From Mesorhizobium huakuii (GTDB lineage: Bacteria > Pseudomonadota > Alphaproteobacteria > Rhizobiales > Rhizobiaceae), in the NCBI RefSeq assembly GCF_030160235.1, contig NZ_BSNY01000051.1, forward strand, positions 124,001 to 188,000: a DNA stretch of 64,000 nt, read 5' to 3'. Shown here piece after piece: positions 1-7,870 of this stretch. How positions within the stretch are numbered: position 1 is the first letter of the stretch; each line of letters opens with the position of its first letter. The notes beneath the pieces were generated by a model. It did no database searches. It was not told the DNA's origin and saw only the letters and a program-made list of their open reading frames with translations. A program made the position numbers and the translations under genes.

Positions 1-767
1 AGATCCGTGGCGAGAGCCGCGCCGCGATCGACGACAAGGTCAAGAAGGCCTCCGGCGTGCTCAACCTCTTCTCCTATCTCGACCGCTATCCCCGCCAGCT
101 GTCGGGCGGCCAGCGCCAGCGTGTCGCCATGGGCCGCGCCATCGTGCGCGAACCCTCGGTGTTCCTGTTCGACGAGCCGCTCAGCAATCTCGACGCGCAG
201 TTGCGCGTGCAGATGCGCACCGAGATCAAGGCGCTGCACCAGCGGCTGAAATCGACCATCGTCTATGTCACTCACGACCAGATCGAAGCCATGACCATGG
301 CCGACCGCATCGTCGTGATGGACCGCGGCCGGATCCAGCAGGTCGGCGCGCCGCTCGAGCTCTATGACAGGCCAGCCAACAAGTTCGTCGCCGGCTTTCT
401 TGGCTCCCCGTCGATGAGTTTTGTCTCGGGCGCTCTCAAGACGACGCCTGAGAAAAGCTGGTTCGAATCTGCCGGCGGCGGACGGCTTGCGCTTGCCGGC
501 AAGGCGGCACCGGCTGGCAATGCGGTGGAGGCCGGCATCCGGCCCGAGCATTTCATCATCGGCGAGGCCGCCGACGCCATGGCGCTCAAGGTGGATGTCG
601 TCGAGCCGACCGGCTCCGAGACTCATGTCTATGGCGCCATCGGCAGCGATACTGTACGCGCCGTGTTCCGCGACAGGGTGCCGGTCAGGCCGGGCGACCT
701 GCTGCCGGTCTCGGTCGATCCCGGCAACATCCATCTGTTCGACAAGGCGACGGGCCTGCCGCTATAA
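1..767 (+). CDS. Sugar ABC transporter ATP-binding protein, 5' truncated (UgpC/MalK type)
   Basis: Cytoplasmic ATPase of a CUT1-type carbohydrate or glycerol-3-phosphate importer. The reading frame is open from base 3, so the start, Walker A and Q-loop lie outside the window. Visible in order are the ABC signature LSGGQRQR, Walker B (FLFDEPLSNLD), the H-loop (VTHDQIEAMTMADR) and a C-terminal OB/TOBE-like extension (GIRPEHF) typical of MalK/UgpC. The stop is 45 bases before an RpiR-family regulator with a sugar-phosphate-binding domain, which suggests a sugar catabolism locus whose permeases lie upstream. The family is secure; the substrate cannot be read. Confidence 0.93.
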   Translation, partial: IRGESRAAIDDKVKKASGVLNLFSYLDRYPRQLSGGQRQRVAMGRAIVREPSVFLFDEPLSNLDAQLRVQMRTEIKALHQRLKSTIVYVTHDQIEAMTMADRIVVMDRGRIQQVGAPLELYDRPANKFVAGFLGSPSMSFVSGALKTTPEKSWFESAGGGRLALAGKAAPAGNAVEAGIRPEHFIIGEAADAMALKVDVVEPTGSETHVYGAIGSDTVRAVFRDRVPVRPGDLLPVSVDPGNIHLFDKATGLPL

Positions 768-812
768 GGCCCGGCCCCGAGAAGGCAACGGCATGAAGGC
801 GAAACAACGAGC

Positions 813-1694
813 ATGAAGACGCCGGCCGACATCATCACGCGGCTGCAGCTGATGTCGCAGGACGGCACCAAGTCGGATCGCCGGCTGGCCGGCCTCGTGC
901 TGTCCGATCTCGATTTCGCTTCGAAGGCGGCAATCTCCGAGATCGCAGCGCGCGTCGGTGTCAGCGAACCGACGGTGACCCGCTTCTGCCGAAATCTCGG
1001 CTGCGAGGGCCTGCGCGACTTCAAATTCTACCTGGCCCAGGCCATCGCCATTGGCGGCCAGTATCTGTCGCCCGAGCCGCTGAGCCGCGACGCCCGCGAA
1101 CAGCGCATCGCGTCCGCCATCACCGAAGCGGCGATCTCGGCCATCCAGCGCGCCAGCGAGAACCTCGACATGACGACGCTGGTCGCCGTCGCCGAGCGGC
1201 TTGCGACGTCGGGCAATGTGCTTTGCGTCGGCTCCGGCGGCATTTCCTCGATGATGGCGACCGAGATGCAGAACCGGCTGTTCCGGCTCGGCCTGCCGGT
1301 GCTGGCGCAGATCGACGGCCAGTTGCAGCGCATGTACGCCGCCGTTGCCACGCCCGAAACCACGCTGGTCGCCTTTTCCGTCTCCGGCTATGCGCGCTCG
1401 GTCATCGAGGCGGTGCAGGTCGCCCAGCAATATGGCGCCACCACGGTCGCCATCACCGCGCCCGATTCGGCGCTGGCCAAGGCCGCCGACACGGTCATCC
1501 ATTTGCAGCCGCTCGAGGATGGCAACATCTACAAGCCGACATCGTCGCGCTATGCGCTGCTGGCGATCGTCGACATGATCGTGACATCGGTTGCCGAGAC
1601 GCGTGGGCCGAAAGTGCTGGAGAATTTGCGCCGCATCAAGCAGAGCGTGAACACGCTGAAGGTCGACGATCCAAGGCTGCCCTTGGGGGATTGA
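813..1694 (+). CDS. MurR/RpiR family transcriptional regulator
   Basis: Predicted 293-residue DNA-binding regulator responding to a phosphorylated sugar. The N-terminal third is an RpiR helix-turn-helix (EPTVTRFCRNLGCEGLRDFK around residues 45-65). Residues about 130-265 form a SIS sugar-isomerase domain (VLCVGSGGISSMMATEMQNR and VAFSVSGYARSVIEA). Length is normal for the family. It follows an ABC sugar-importer ATPase on the same strand, so it probably controls that importer and linked catabolic genes. The effector is unknown. Confidence 0.92.
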   Translation: MKTPADIITRLQLMSQDGTKSDRRLAGLVLSDLDFASKAAISEIAARVGVSEPTVTRFCRNLGCEGLRDFKFYLAQAIAIGGQYLSPEPLSRDAREQRIASAITEAAISAIQRASENLDMTTLVAVAERLATSGNVLCVGSGGISSMMATEMQNRLFRLGLPVLAQIDGQLQRMYAAVATPETTLVAFSVSGYARSVIEAVQVAQQYGATTVAITAPDSALAKAADTVIHLQPLEDGNIYKPTSSRYALLAIVDMIVTSVAETRGPKVLENLRRIKQSVNTLKVDDPRLPLGD

Positions 1695-1698
1695 AACG

Positions 1699-2022
1699 TC
1701 AGCCGGAGGATTGACCGCTGAGTGCTTCGATGCTCCGTGCCAGCGCTTCTGGATCACCCACTATGCGCAGCGTCTTGAGCCGTGCCGTGCCGCCGGCAAC
1801 CACCGAAACGGACGATATCGGCACGCCCAGCGTCTTGGCGACCAGTCTCTCCAGCGCTTGATTGGCGGCGCCGTTTTCCGGCACGGCGCGAACCCGCGCC
1901 TTCAGATGGCTGCGCCCGTCCGCCGCCGTTTCGACGCCTTCGAACCTGTCCACGGAAGACTTCGGTGTCAGCCGCACGAACAGGTCGATGCCGTTTTCGC
2001 GGATGCGGAGCGGCGCGCTCAT
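1699..2022 (-). CDS. DUF167 (YggU) family protein
   Basis: Small 107-residue protein of the conserved DUF167/YggU family, function unknown. The reading frame is open further upstream, but the start at base 2022 (MSAPLRIREN) gives the family's normal length and avoids overlap with yggT, whose stop is 13 bases away. Family features visible are LFVRLTPKSS near the N terminus, a central VPENGAANQAL and a basic TARLKTLRI near the C terminus. It is paired with yggT, as in many bacteria. Its end lies 4 bases from the RpiR gene's end, convergently. Confidence 0.88.
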   Translation of the reverse strand: MSAPLRIRENGIDLFVRLTPKSSVDRFEGVETAADGRSHLKARVRAVPENGAANQALERLVAKTLGVPISSVSVVAGGTARLKTLRIVGDPEALARSIEALSGQSSG

Positions 2023-2035
2023 GCGGTCGTCTGGC

Positions 2036-2326
2036 TCAAAGCACCAGCGGCGCCACGGTGGTGAGAATGAACTGCCTGATGAAGAACAGGAGCAAGAGCA
2101 GGATGATCGGCGAAATATCGATGCCGCCAAGGTCCGGCATGAAGCGGCGGATCGGCCGTAGCGCAGGCTCGGTCAGCCGGTAGAGCATGTTGCCGATGCT
2201 GCCGACGAACTGGTTGCGCGAATTGACGACGTTGAAGGCATAGAGCCAGGAAAAGATCGCCGAGGCGATGATGATCCACCAGTAAAGGTCAAGCGCCATG
2301 ACGATGGTTTGAATGAGGGCGAGCAT
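2036..2326 (-). CDS. YggT family membrane protein
   Basis: Integral membrane protein of 96 residues with two YggT hydrophobic segments. The first is about residues 4-35 ([20 protein letters not shown]) and the second lies near the C terminus ([18 protein letters not shown]). Between them is the family-typical [21 protein letters not shown] chose the start at 2326 because it removes 17 non-conserved residues. YggT proteins have been linked to osmotic tolerance or membrane organisation without an assigned reaction. The gene runs with the downstream DUF167 gene as a likely two-gene operon. Confidence 0.9.
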   Translation of the reverse strand: MLALIQTIVMALDLYWWIIIASAIFSWLYAFNVVNSRNQFVGSIGNMLYRLTEPALRPIRRFMPDLGGIDISPIILLLLLFFIRQFILTTVAPLVL

Positions 2327-2471
2327 GCCGGTCTCCAATTGTTGCCGACATGTAGCCATTGCGCGCCAAACCGGCAAGGGCCGGCAGCCGGCGCACCGGG
2401 CGACGAGGATTTCGGCAAACCCCGCCTTGACAGAAATCCGCCGCGCCAGATAAATGCGCCATCCGTTGGAC

Positions 2472-2547
<76 letters not shown>

Positions 2548-2560
2548 TCGGGTACAGATA

Positions 2561-2588
2561 CTATCTGATAAGATAGCGGATTTTCTGG
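2561..2588 (+). terminator. Weak hairpin after tRNA-Ala
   Basis: Stem CTATCT/AGATAG (2561-2576, loop GATA) begins 13 bases after the tRNA CCA and is followed by a short T-run. It could end the tRNA transcript, but the stem is only six pairs and AT-rich. The rest of 2577-2737 shows no gene I can support. Confidence 0.3.
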
Positions 2589-2737
2589 AACGATCCAGCT
2601 ATCCCCATTTCGATCCCCACTTTGCCTGGCTGCGCCTCTCGCATTTCAAACTGATAAGACATTTGTCGGCGTAGCCTTTTTTCGGCCACCCAAAGCGCGT
2701 TCATAGTATTCGTACGTGTGGCACCAAAGGAGTTCAG

Positions 2738-2941
2738 ATGGCTGCTACCGCAGTTTTGGTCTGGTATCTGGTAATCGCCGGCCCGCAGGGCGGCATGGTG
2801 GTGCTGCCCAGCACCTTCGACAAGCGCGAACAGTGCGCCGCCGCCATCGCCGAATATCAGAAGCAGCCGGCGCCGACTGGTTGGTCGTTGCAATGCGTTC
2901 CCAGCGCGTCGCCCTTCACTGACAATGGATCAGCCGAATAA
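2738..2941 (+). CDS. Small hypothetical protein, exported or membrane-anchored
   Basis: A 67-residue protein I do not recognise. An AGGAG ribosome site lies just upstream of the ATG. The N terminus is hydrophobic (TAVLVWYLVIAG), fitting a short membrane segment or signal. A more polar part follows with two cysteines (QCAAAI and LQCVPS) that could form a disulfide outside the cytoplasm. It lies between tRNA-Ala and another hypothetical gene on the same strand. No function is proposed. Confidence 0.5.
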   Translation: MAATAVLVWYLVIAGPQGGMVVLPSTFDKREQCAAAIAEYQKQPAPTGWSLQCVPSASPFTDNGSAE

Positions 2942-3041
2942 TTGCGGTGTCGCTTTCCGGCTGCCTATCCAACGCATGCGAATTGCCCGACATGGAATGA
3001 TGTGCAATTATCATTCGAACGCTTTTGCAAGGGGAATACCC

Positions 3042-3707
3042 ATGGCGTTCGACTATTGCCATCCGACCGCGCCGCACAAAAAGCTGCGCTTGCCCAACTG
3101 GTACGTGTCGAGCTTGATGATGGATCGGGCGCTGGATGCTGTGGCGCGCAAGGTCAAGACACTCGACCGCAAGCACGACATCCCCTATCTCGCCGGCTAT
3201 TCGAAGGATGGGAAGACGATCTATATCGACCGGCATATGCCCCGCGAATGGGAATATAAGGGCCGCAAGATCAACACCGACCGCTTCCTATTGTTGCACG
3301 AGGAGGTCGAGAAGTCTTTGATCGACCAATTGGACCTGCACTATCTGCACGCGCACCAAATCGCCACTCGGGCGGAAGAAGCGGCGGTGCGGGCGGCCGG
3401 CATCTCCTGGCGTGACTATGACCGCTTCATGCAGAAGTACGTGAAGACGATGGACGATGAACGGCTTACCAAAGTGCCGGCAGACCTCGACCTTAAACCC
3501 TACCGCGACGAACACGATACCGATCTGCTGGAGCGCATGGCGACTAGTATCGAGAAGGGCATCTACCCCGCAGGCGTCGACAAGGCCAAATTGCACGCCA
3601 AGATCAAGGGCCAACTTAAGACGGTCATGACCCACACGCATCAGCCGAAGGGCGGTGCGGCGGCGAAGGCCACCCCTGCCGCGAAGAAGGCTACGGGGCT
3701 GCGTTAG
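3042..3707 (+). CDS. Conserved hypothetical protein with HExxE motif
   Basis: A 221-residue soluble protein that I do not recognise. The start at 3042 is preceded by AAGGGGAA at good spacing; the frame is open further upstream without another good ribosome site. Visible features are an early PHKKLRLPNWYVSSLMMD, then KTIYIDRHMPREW, then LLHEEVEKSL (a His-Glu-x-x-Glu pattern) followed about 20 residues later by HYLHAHQIA. The spaced His/Glu residues could bind a metal, but this is not a standard HExxH site. The C-terminal 20 residues are Ala/Lys-rich and probably disordered. Confidence 0.7.
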   Translation: MAFDYCHPTAPHKKLRLPNWYVSSLMMDRALDAVARKVKTLDRKHDIPYLAGYSKDGKTIYIDRHMPREWEYKGRKINTDRFLLLHEEVEKSLIDQLDLHYLHAHQIATRAEEAAVRAAGISWRDYDRFMQKYVKTMDDERLTKVPADLDLKPYRDEHDTDLLERMATSIEKGIYPAGVDKAKLHAKIKGQLKTVMTHTHQPKGGAAAKATPAAKKATGLR

Positions 3708-3891
3708 CCAAGGCAAGTCAGGACAGGGTTCCTGCTTCTGCCATTCCGGGCCGACCGCATCTCCGGCAGATAGAGCATTTTCCGAGCCCGGGTGGCCGTT
3801 TTTGAACATCGCAGATCACTCATGCCGGCGCGGCCTTCCGGTTGCCCCAACGTGCCGAATTTAACTCAGATGGAGCCCGACGCCGTCGTTT

Positions 3892-3942
3892 TTCGTAATT
3901 TACGAATCCGTAAGTCGCTGGACCCAGTGCACGCGCCTATAA
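3892..3942 (+). promoter_or_regulatory. Candidate promoter/operator of the secreted repeat protein gene
   Basis: TTCGTAA-T-TTACGAA (3892-3906) is a perfect 15-base palindrome. It overlaps an 18-base box (3901-3918) that recurs exactly at 7553-7570 in front of the methyltransferase gene, in the same orientation to its gene. Seventeen bases after the box is CCTATAAC, whose CTATAA (3937-3942) resembles a rhizobial -10. The expected -35 position (GTCGCT) is poor for RpoD, which hints at an activator or alternative sigma factor. The rest of 3708-3891 shows nothing. Confidence 0.4.
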
Positions 3943-3986
3943 CGTCACGCGAGCGGCAGCCGCTTGCTTGAAAGGGAGAGTTTGCG

Positions 3987-4715
3987 ATGCGATTTCAGTT
4001 TGCCCCTATGTTTTCACTCGCTGTTGCTGCGGCCATTCTGGCGCTTGCGCCGAGTGCAGGCATGGCTGCCACCAAGACCGCCAAGGAATGCAATGCCGAA
4101 TACGCCGCTAACAAACCCGCCATTCAGGGTTCTGGTGAGAAGAAGGCTGATTTCATTGCAGCGTGTCGCGCGGGTACCGAGGTCATCCCTACCGGCGTAG
4201 CACCGGCTACAACCGCTGCTCCCACCAAGAAAGCGGCCCCGGCGTCGACGGCAACCACAGGGAACGTAAAAACGGCAAAGGCCTGCGATGCCGAGTACGC
4301 GGCCAACAAAGACGCGATCAAAGGATCTGGCGAAACCAAGAAGGATTTCGTCGCCGCCTGCCGCGCCGGAACTGAAGTGATTCCCCCGGCCCAGAACACA
4401 ACTACGACCGTGACGCCTGCGAAACCTGCGCCAACCACAACGACGGCACCGACCACCACCACAACTCGGACTAAGAATGCGCCAGCGCCGGCCACGACCG
4501 CCACACCGACAGGTGCCAACCAGTTCGCGACCGAAGGGCAGGCGAAGGCCCGTTGCCCGGCCGGCACTGTGGTTTGGGTGAACCTGAAGTCGAAGATTTT
4601 CCACTTCGCCGGGAGCAGGAACTACGGGAACACCAAAAAGGACGCTTATACCTGCGAGTCTGATGCAACTGCGTCGGGTTTCCGCGCCGCCGAGAACGAA
4701 AAGCAACCGCAGTAG
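3987..4715 (+). CDS. Secreted protein with duplicated Cys motif and C-terminal VWVN domain
   Basis: A 242-residue exported protein. Residues 1-28 form a signal peptide ending AGMAA. Two near-identical repeats of about 35 residues follow (residues ~31-68 and ~96-133), each with A-K-x-C-x-AEYAANK, then GSGE-K, then F-x-AACRAGTEVIP; each carries two cysteines 25 residues apart. They are joined by Thr/Pro/Ala linkers. The last 55 residues are a separate domain (CPAGTVVWVNLKSKIFHFAG, then YGNTK) seen at the ends of many small secreted proteobacterial proteins. Enzymatic function is unknown; a periplasmic binding or structural role is possible. Ribosome site GGGAG precedes the ATG. Confidence 0.78.
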   Translation: MRFQFAPMFSLAVAAAILALAPSAGMAATKTAKECNAEYAANKPAIQGSGEKKADFIAACRAGTEVIPTGVAPATTAAPTKKAAPASTATTGNVKTAKACDAEYAANKDAIKGSGETKKDFVAACRAGTEVIPPAQNTTTTVTPAKPAPTTTTAPTTTTTRTKNAPAPATTATPTGANQFATEGQAKARCPAGTVVWVNLKSKIFHFAGSRNYGNTKKDAYTCESDATASGFRAAENEKQPQ

Positions 4716-4757
4716 TCGGCGGCGACCTCCTGCGATCCGCAATGACCATACGGCTTC

Positions 4758-4864
4758 GCCCGCCGGCTCCGGCCGGGCGCGCAAGGTACGCTAAAGTTAC
4801 TGAGGAACTAGACCCCCGCAGGAAGCCATTTTAGGGGGCGAGCCTTCGGGGAAGTCTCCTGCGG
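4758..4864. terminator. Stem-loops between convergent genes
   Basis: The 201-base gap between the converging secreted-protein and Nramp genes contains a GC-rich stem (GCCCGCCGG/CCGGCCGGGC around 4758-4778) and a longer-range pair CCGCAGGA (4816-4823)/TCCTGCGG (4857-4864). Neither has a clear T-run. They plausibly help end transcription from both sides, but this is weak evidence. Confidence 0.3.
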
Positions 4865-4916
4865 TCAGCACACCTTGTCGATTTCACTAAGATACCTCGC
4901 CGTCTTCACGGCGACC

Positions 4917-6266
4917 CTAAACAAAGAGTTGGACAACCATGACTGTTGCCGCCGCTCCCATCACCGCTGTCGCAAGCCACCCAATTAGCCGCATCCACAT
5001 AGGCACAGTCGTATCACCCATTATGTCGCTTCTCGCCGTCATTAGCATCATGACAGCCATGACGGGCGCGGCTACGACGCCGTTGACCACGGCGCTCCAG
5101 TAGAGCGCCTTGATCGGATTGATAGGCGTGAAATTCAGGCATGCTCCAACTAGGGTAGCGATCGCGATCGTCGCATAGAAGGCCTTGGCTTGCAGCGGTT
5201 CACGCTCCAGGCCGACCGGCCACTTGCGGGCCTCGCCCAATGCATACCCGGCGGAGCCGGCCAGGACTGGAATTGCCAGCAGTCCCGTTCCGATGACGCC
5301 AAGGGCGAAGATGGCGAAAGCGAAGACGCCCGCGATTGGCCGAAGAGCTTCGGCGGCTTGGCTGGTAGACTGAATGTCCGTGGTTCCGTTGGCGTGGAGT
5401 GTCGCGCCTGCCGTGATCATGATGGCGAGGGCGACGACATTCGAAAATGCCATTCCAACGTAGGTATCCAGACGGATGCGCTCGATGGCGCTTTCGGCCT
5501 GTTCCGGCGCCTGTTTCAGGGGTTTACGCTGCGGCTTGGCCTTCTGGTCCTCGACCTCCTGTGAAGCCTGCCAGAAAAACAGGTATGGGCTGATGGTAGT
5601 GCCGAAGATAGCGACCACTGCTGTCCAAAACGAAGCATCGAGCGAGAGCTTGGGAATGAACAAGCCTTTTGCCACCTCGCTCCAGGGCACATGAACAAAC
5701 AGCACCGTGCCGAAATAAGCGAATAGGGAAAGCGTAAGCCACTTCAACACAGAAACATAGCGGCTGTACTTGAGGAAAATTTGGAGTACGACGGAGATAG
5801 TGCCGAACAACACCACGTAGAGGAGCGCTGGGCCGCCGATGATGAGCTTCAGCGCATCACCCATAGCGCCAAGATCGGCACCGATGTTGATGATGTTGGC
5901 GAGGATCAGCAGGACGACGACCGATTGCAGTAACCAATTCGGATAGTACTTCCGCATATTACCAGCGATGCCGCTGCCAGTGGTTCGGCCAATGCGGGCA
6001 CTGATCTCCTGTACGACCGACATCAATGGATAGGAAAACAGCATGGTCCAGGTGACCCCGAACCCGAATTGAGCCCCCGTCTGCGAATAGGTGGCGATTC
6101 CACTCGGATCGTCGTCAGAAGCACCGGTGATCAGGCCGGGTCCAAGAACCCCAAGCAGTCGTGGCTTGGATGGCCCAACAACTGGATTTTTGGCCTTCGC
6201 GCCCACGATGAACCCCGCCCGATTAGAAAACCATCTGCTAACGTTCGGAATTGCTAAAAGGTCCAA
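4917..6266 (-). CDS. Nramp-family divalent cation transporter, atypical motifs
   Basis: Predicted 449-residue inner-membrane transporter with about 11 hydrophobic segments. The Nramp TM1 region is present as GLITGASDDDPSGIATYSQ, so the canonical metal-binding DPGN is DPSG. TM6 reads FGTTISPYLFFWQ instead of the usual A-x-x-MPHN, so the metal-binding Met is absent. These changes suggest a substrate other than Mn/Fe or a different coordination, as in Nramp-related Mg transporters (inference). The longest start is TTG at 6266; GTG at 6206, with a GGGCGGGG-like ribosome site, is a credible alternative. A frameshifted small membrane gene ends 3 bases before base 6266. Confidence 0.85.
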   Translation of the reverse strand: MDLLAIPNVSRWFSNRAGFIVGAKAKNPVVGPSKPRLLGVLGPGLITGASDDDPSGIATYSQTGAQFGFGVTWTMLFSYPLMSVVQEISARIGRTTGSGIAGNMRKYYPNWLLQSVVVLLILANIINIGADLGAMGDALKLIIGGPALLYVVLFGTISVVLQIFLKYSRYVSVLKWLTLSLFAYFGTVLFVHVPWSEVAKGLFIPKLSLDASFWTAVVAIFGTTISPYLFFWQASQEVEDQKAKPQRKPLKQAPEQAESAIERIRLDTYVGMAFSNVVALAIMITAGATLHANGTTDIQSTSQAAEALRPIAGVFAFAIFALGVIGTGLLAIPVLAGSAGYALGEARKWPVGLEREPLQAKAFYATIAIATLVGACLNFTPINPIKALYWSAVVNGVVAAPVMAVMMLMTARSDIMGDTTVPMWMRLIGWLATAVMGAAATVMVVQLFV

Positions 6267-6269
6267 TTT

Positions 6270-6463
6270 TCAAAATCGGCCGTAATAATATTTGCTGAAG
6301 GCGAGAGCCGACCCCGCGCAGATGAATGGGCCAATCAGCGTCGCTAATGGATGGCCCGGAAGCAATCTCTTGACAACCAAGACGGCTATGGTGCTGGTCA
6401 GAGAAATCGCCAGCCCCACGCCGATCAGGAAAACAATCTTCTGGAGGTTGAGTCACGGCTCAC
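6270..6463 (-). pseudogene. Frameshifted small membrane protein gene upstream of nramp
   Basis: A GTG (6463-6461) sits 7 bases after a perfect AAGGAGG (minus strand). Translation reads MSRDSTSRRLFS and stops. One extra T in the T4 run (forward A-run 6430-6433) would restore a 64-residue protein ending at 6270: RRLF-FLIGVGLAISL, then VLVVKRLLPGHPLATLIGPF, a second hydrophobic stretch, and SKYYYGRF. The 194 bases plus one make exactly 65 codons. It may be a recent pseudogene, a sequencing error in a short homopolymer, or a site of programmed slippage. It would be the first gene of an operon with the Nramp transporter. Confidence 0.6.
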
Positions 6464-6643
6464 TTCGCACCCTCCTTCAATGATGTCGCCTATCCCTCGC
6501 ACCCGTCTGCCGGGGTGTGTCCAATGCCGAAACAAGTTTGTGAGCCTTACGTTCCTTATCCACCGCGAAGCACCCTAAATGTCGTGCCAGTATGCGGTCA
6601 CTGACTTCGGCTGTGACTCAGCTTGGCGAGCCCTTCGCATCCT

Positions 6644-7510
6644 TCATCGCTTGCGCAGTCGCGCTAACAGGCCGCGAAATCCGAACGGCAGCCGAACCGT
6701 TTGGATATCGATATGATCTGACCCAAATGCGCTCCGTTGCAGGAAATCCTCTAGTCCCTTCCGATCAAATGTCTGCTGGGTTTCAGGGCCAATGAACTGC
6801 AACCACCTCATGGAAGAGCAATCCGTCGCATAGATCGACATTGCTCCCCCGGGGCGTAGAACCCTGTGCGCTTCCGCTAGTGCTGTTCCGTCTGGGGAAC
6901 AGAAATAGATCACGTTGACGGCTAGAACTTTATCAACTGACGCGCTTTCCAGCGACAGGCACTCGAAGGTGCCCTGGATTAGCTTCAGTCTTCCTCGTTG
7001 AATTGCCGCTCGATTTCGCGTCTGGGCCTGACGGAACATTGTAGGCGACCGATCTACCCCGGTAATCCTGCCGCTCCGCGCGAGCTGCAACATTTTCCTG
7101 AGCGCTAAACCCGGCCCAAATCCTATTTCGAGAACGTCATCGCGTTCCGCAATGTCCAACAGTTCGATGGCCCACTTGTTGGGTAGAAGATTTATCATGC
7201 CCATTATCGCCCCTGTTAAACGTCCGAACGTTCCTTCCGGCATGGAAAACTGTTGGGAGATGAAGTCATGCAGCCCGAGGGCGCCCATGCCATCACGAGG
7301 GCCTGGGGGTAAGTCAGGAACTACTGGCGGAAAGGGCGCCTCCTGGGCAATCTCATCGTACATTCGGTTTTTGCTGCTTCTGGTTAGCAACCGGCAAAAT
7401 CTGTGACTGGCGTTCAATAATCGAAGCCACAGCTTGCGGGTATTTCGTTTGGCGAGTCTCGTCTCGTGAAGAATTGCGCCAACGTGGCTATTTTCATTCA
7501 CTCGATCCAA
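6644..7510 (-). CDS. Class I SAM-dependent methyltransferase
   Basis: Predicted 288-residue cytoplasmic methyltransferase with a Rossmann fold. Motif I is DDVLEIGFGPGLALRKML (near residue 125), followed by ITGVDRSPTMFRQA (acidic loop), VLAVNVIYFCSP (motif IV region) and AHRVLRPGGAMSIY (post-motif). It resembles UbiE/YcgJ-like small-molecule methyltransferases; the substrate is unknown. The longest start is TTG at 7510, with GTG at 7501 and ATG at 7363 as alternatives. A shared 18-base box lies about 40 bases upstream of the longest start. Its codon use appears less GC-biased than the surrounding core genes. Confidence 0.85.
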   Translation of the reverse strand: MDRVNENSHVGAILHETRLAKRNTRKLWLRLLNASHRFCRLLTRSSKNRMYDEIAQEAPFPPVVPDLPPGPRDGMGALGLHDFISQQFSMPEGTFGRLTGAIMGMINLLPNKWAIELLDIAERDDVLEIGFGPGLALRKMLQLARSGRITGVDRSPTMFRQAQTRNRAAIQRGRLKLIQGTFECLSLESASVDKVLAVNVIYFCSPDGTALAEAHRVLRPGGAMSIYATDCSSMRWLQFIGPETQQTFDRKGLEDFLQRSAFGSDHIDIQTVRLPFGFRGLLARLRKR

Positions 7511-7519
7511 GATTCTGGC

Positions 7520-7801
7520 TTAGTGGAAGCTTAGGCCAGACCCATCTCCACCGCGACTTACGGATTCGTATTGTTGGGAAGTCGCTGAAGGCGCACGTTT
7601 GCCACAAGATACAGGAAGCGCGCGTTCGGGTGCGCGCTTCTCCAGAGCGGCGTCGTGGTCGACCTTTGGCTTAGTCTTGCCTTGGGATTCTAGGCGCGCT
7701 TCTTCCCATGTCATTTCCAACAGCTGCGCTATCGTTCTACCAAGGGTCCCCAGCTCTCGCTTGATGCGCCGCATATCGCAATCCGCGGCGTTCAGCGCCA
7801 T
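7520..7801 (-). CDS. Possible small hypothetical protein
   Basis: A 93-codon frame starting at an ATG preceded by TTGGGGGGAC. The first 60 residues look protein-like: an amphipathic RRIKRELGTLGRTIAQLLEMTWEEARLES segment (residues ~11-39), then charged. The last third is Ser/Gly-rich. No family recognised. Its end overlaps the candidate promoter box at 7553-7570 and it stops 9 bases before the methyltransferase start, so it could lead that operon or be a chance frame. Confidence 0.4.
   Translation of the reverse strand: MALNAADCDMRRIKRELGTLGRTIAQLLEMTWEEARLESQGKTKPKVDHDAALEKRAPERALPVSCGKRAPSATSQQYESVSRGGDGSGLSFH
7529..7570 (-). promoter_or_regulatory. Second copy of the 18-base box, ahead of the methyltransferase gene
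   Basis: On the minus strand 7570-7553 reads TACGAATCCGTAAGTCGC, identical to plus-strand 3901-3918. As at the other copy, exactly 17 bases follow before CCTA (here CCTAAG, 7535-7530). The methyltransferase TTG at 7510 lies about 20 bases further on. This matched box-spacer-box pattern is what a shared promoter or activator site would give. Confidence 0.4.
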
Positions 7802-7870
7802 GTCCCCCCAATAAAGCCATAGCCGATTTCGCGTGATGTCCCTGACAAGGCAATTGTCAATTGGACTTAT

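Noticed and set aside
4014-4784. 256-codon minus-strand frame over the secreted repeat protein
   Set aside because: Antisense to a gene with a signal peptide and internal protein repeats; composed of Arg/Gly-rich shadow sequence.
3901-7570. Ends of a mobile element marked by the 18-base inverted pair
   Set aside because: No transposase lies between them, no target-site duplication was seen, and both copies sit at matched promoter positions, so a regulatory reading is better.
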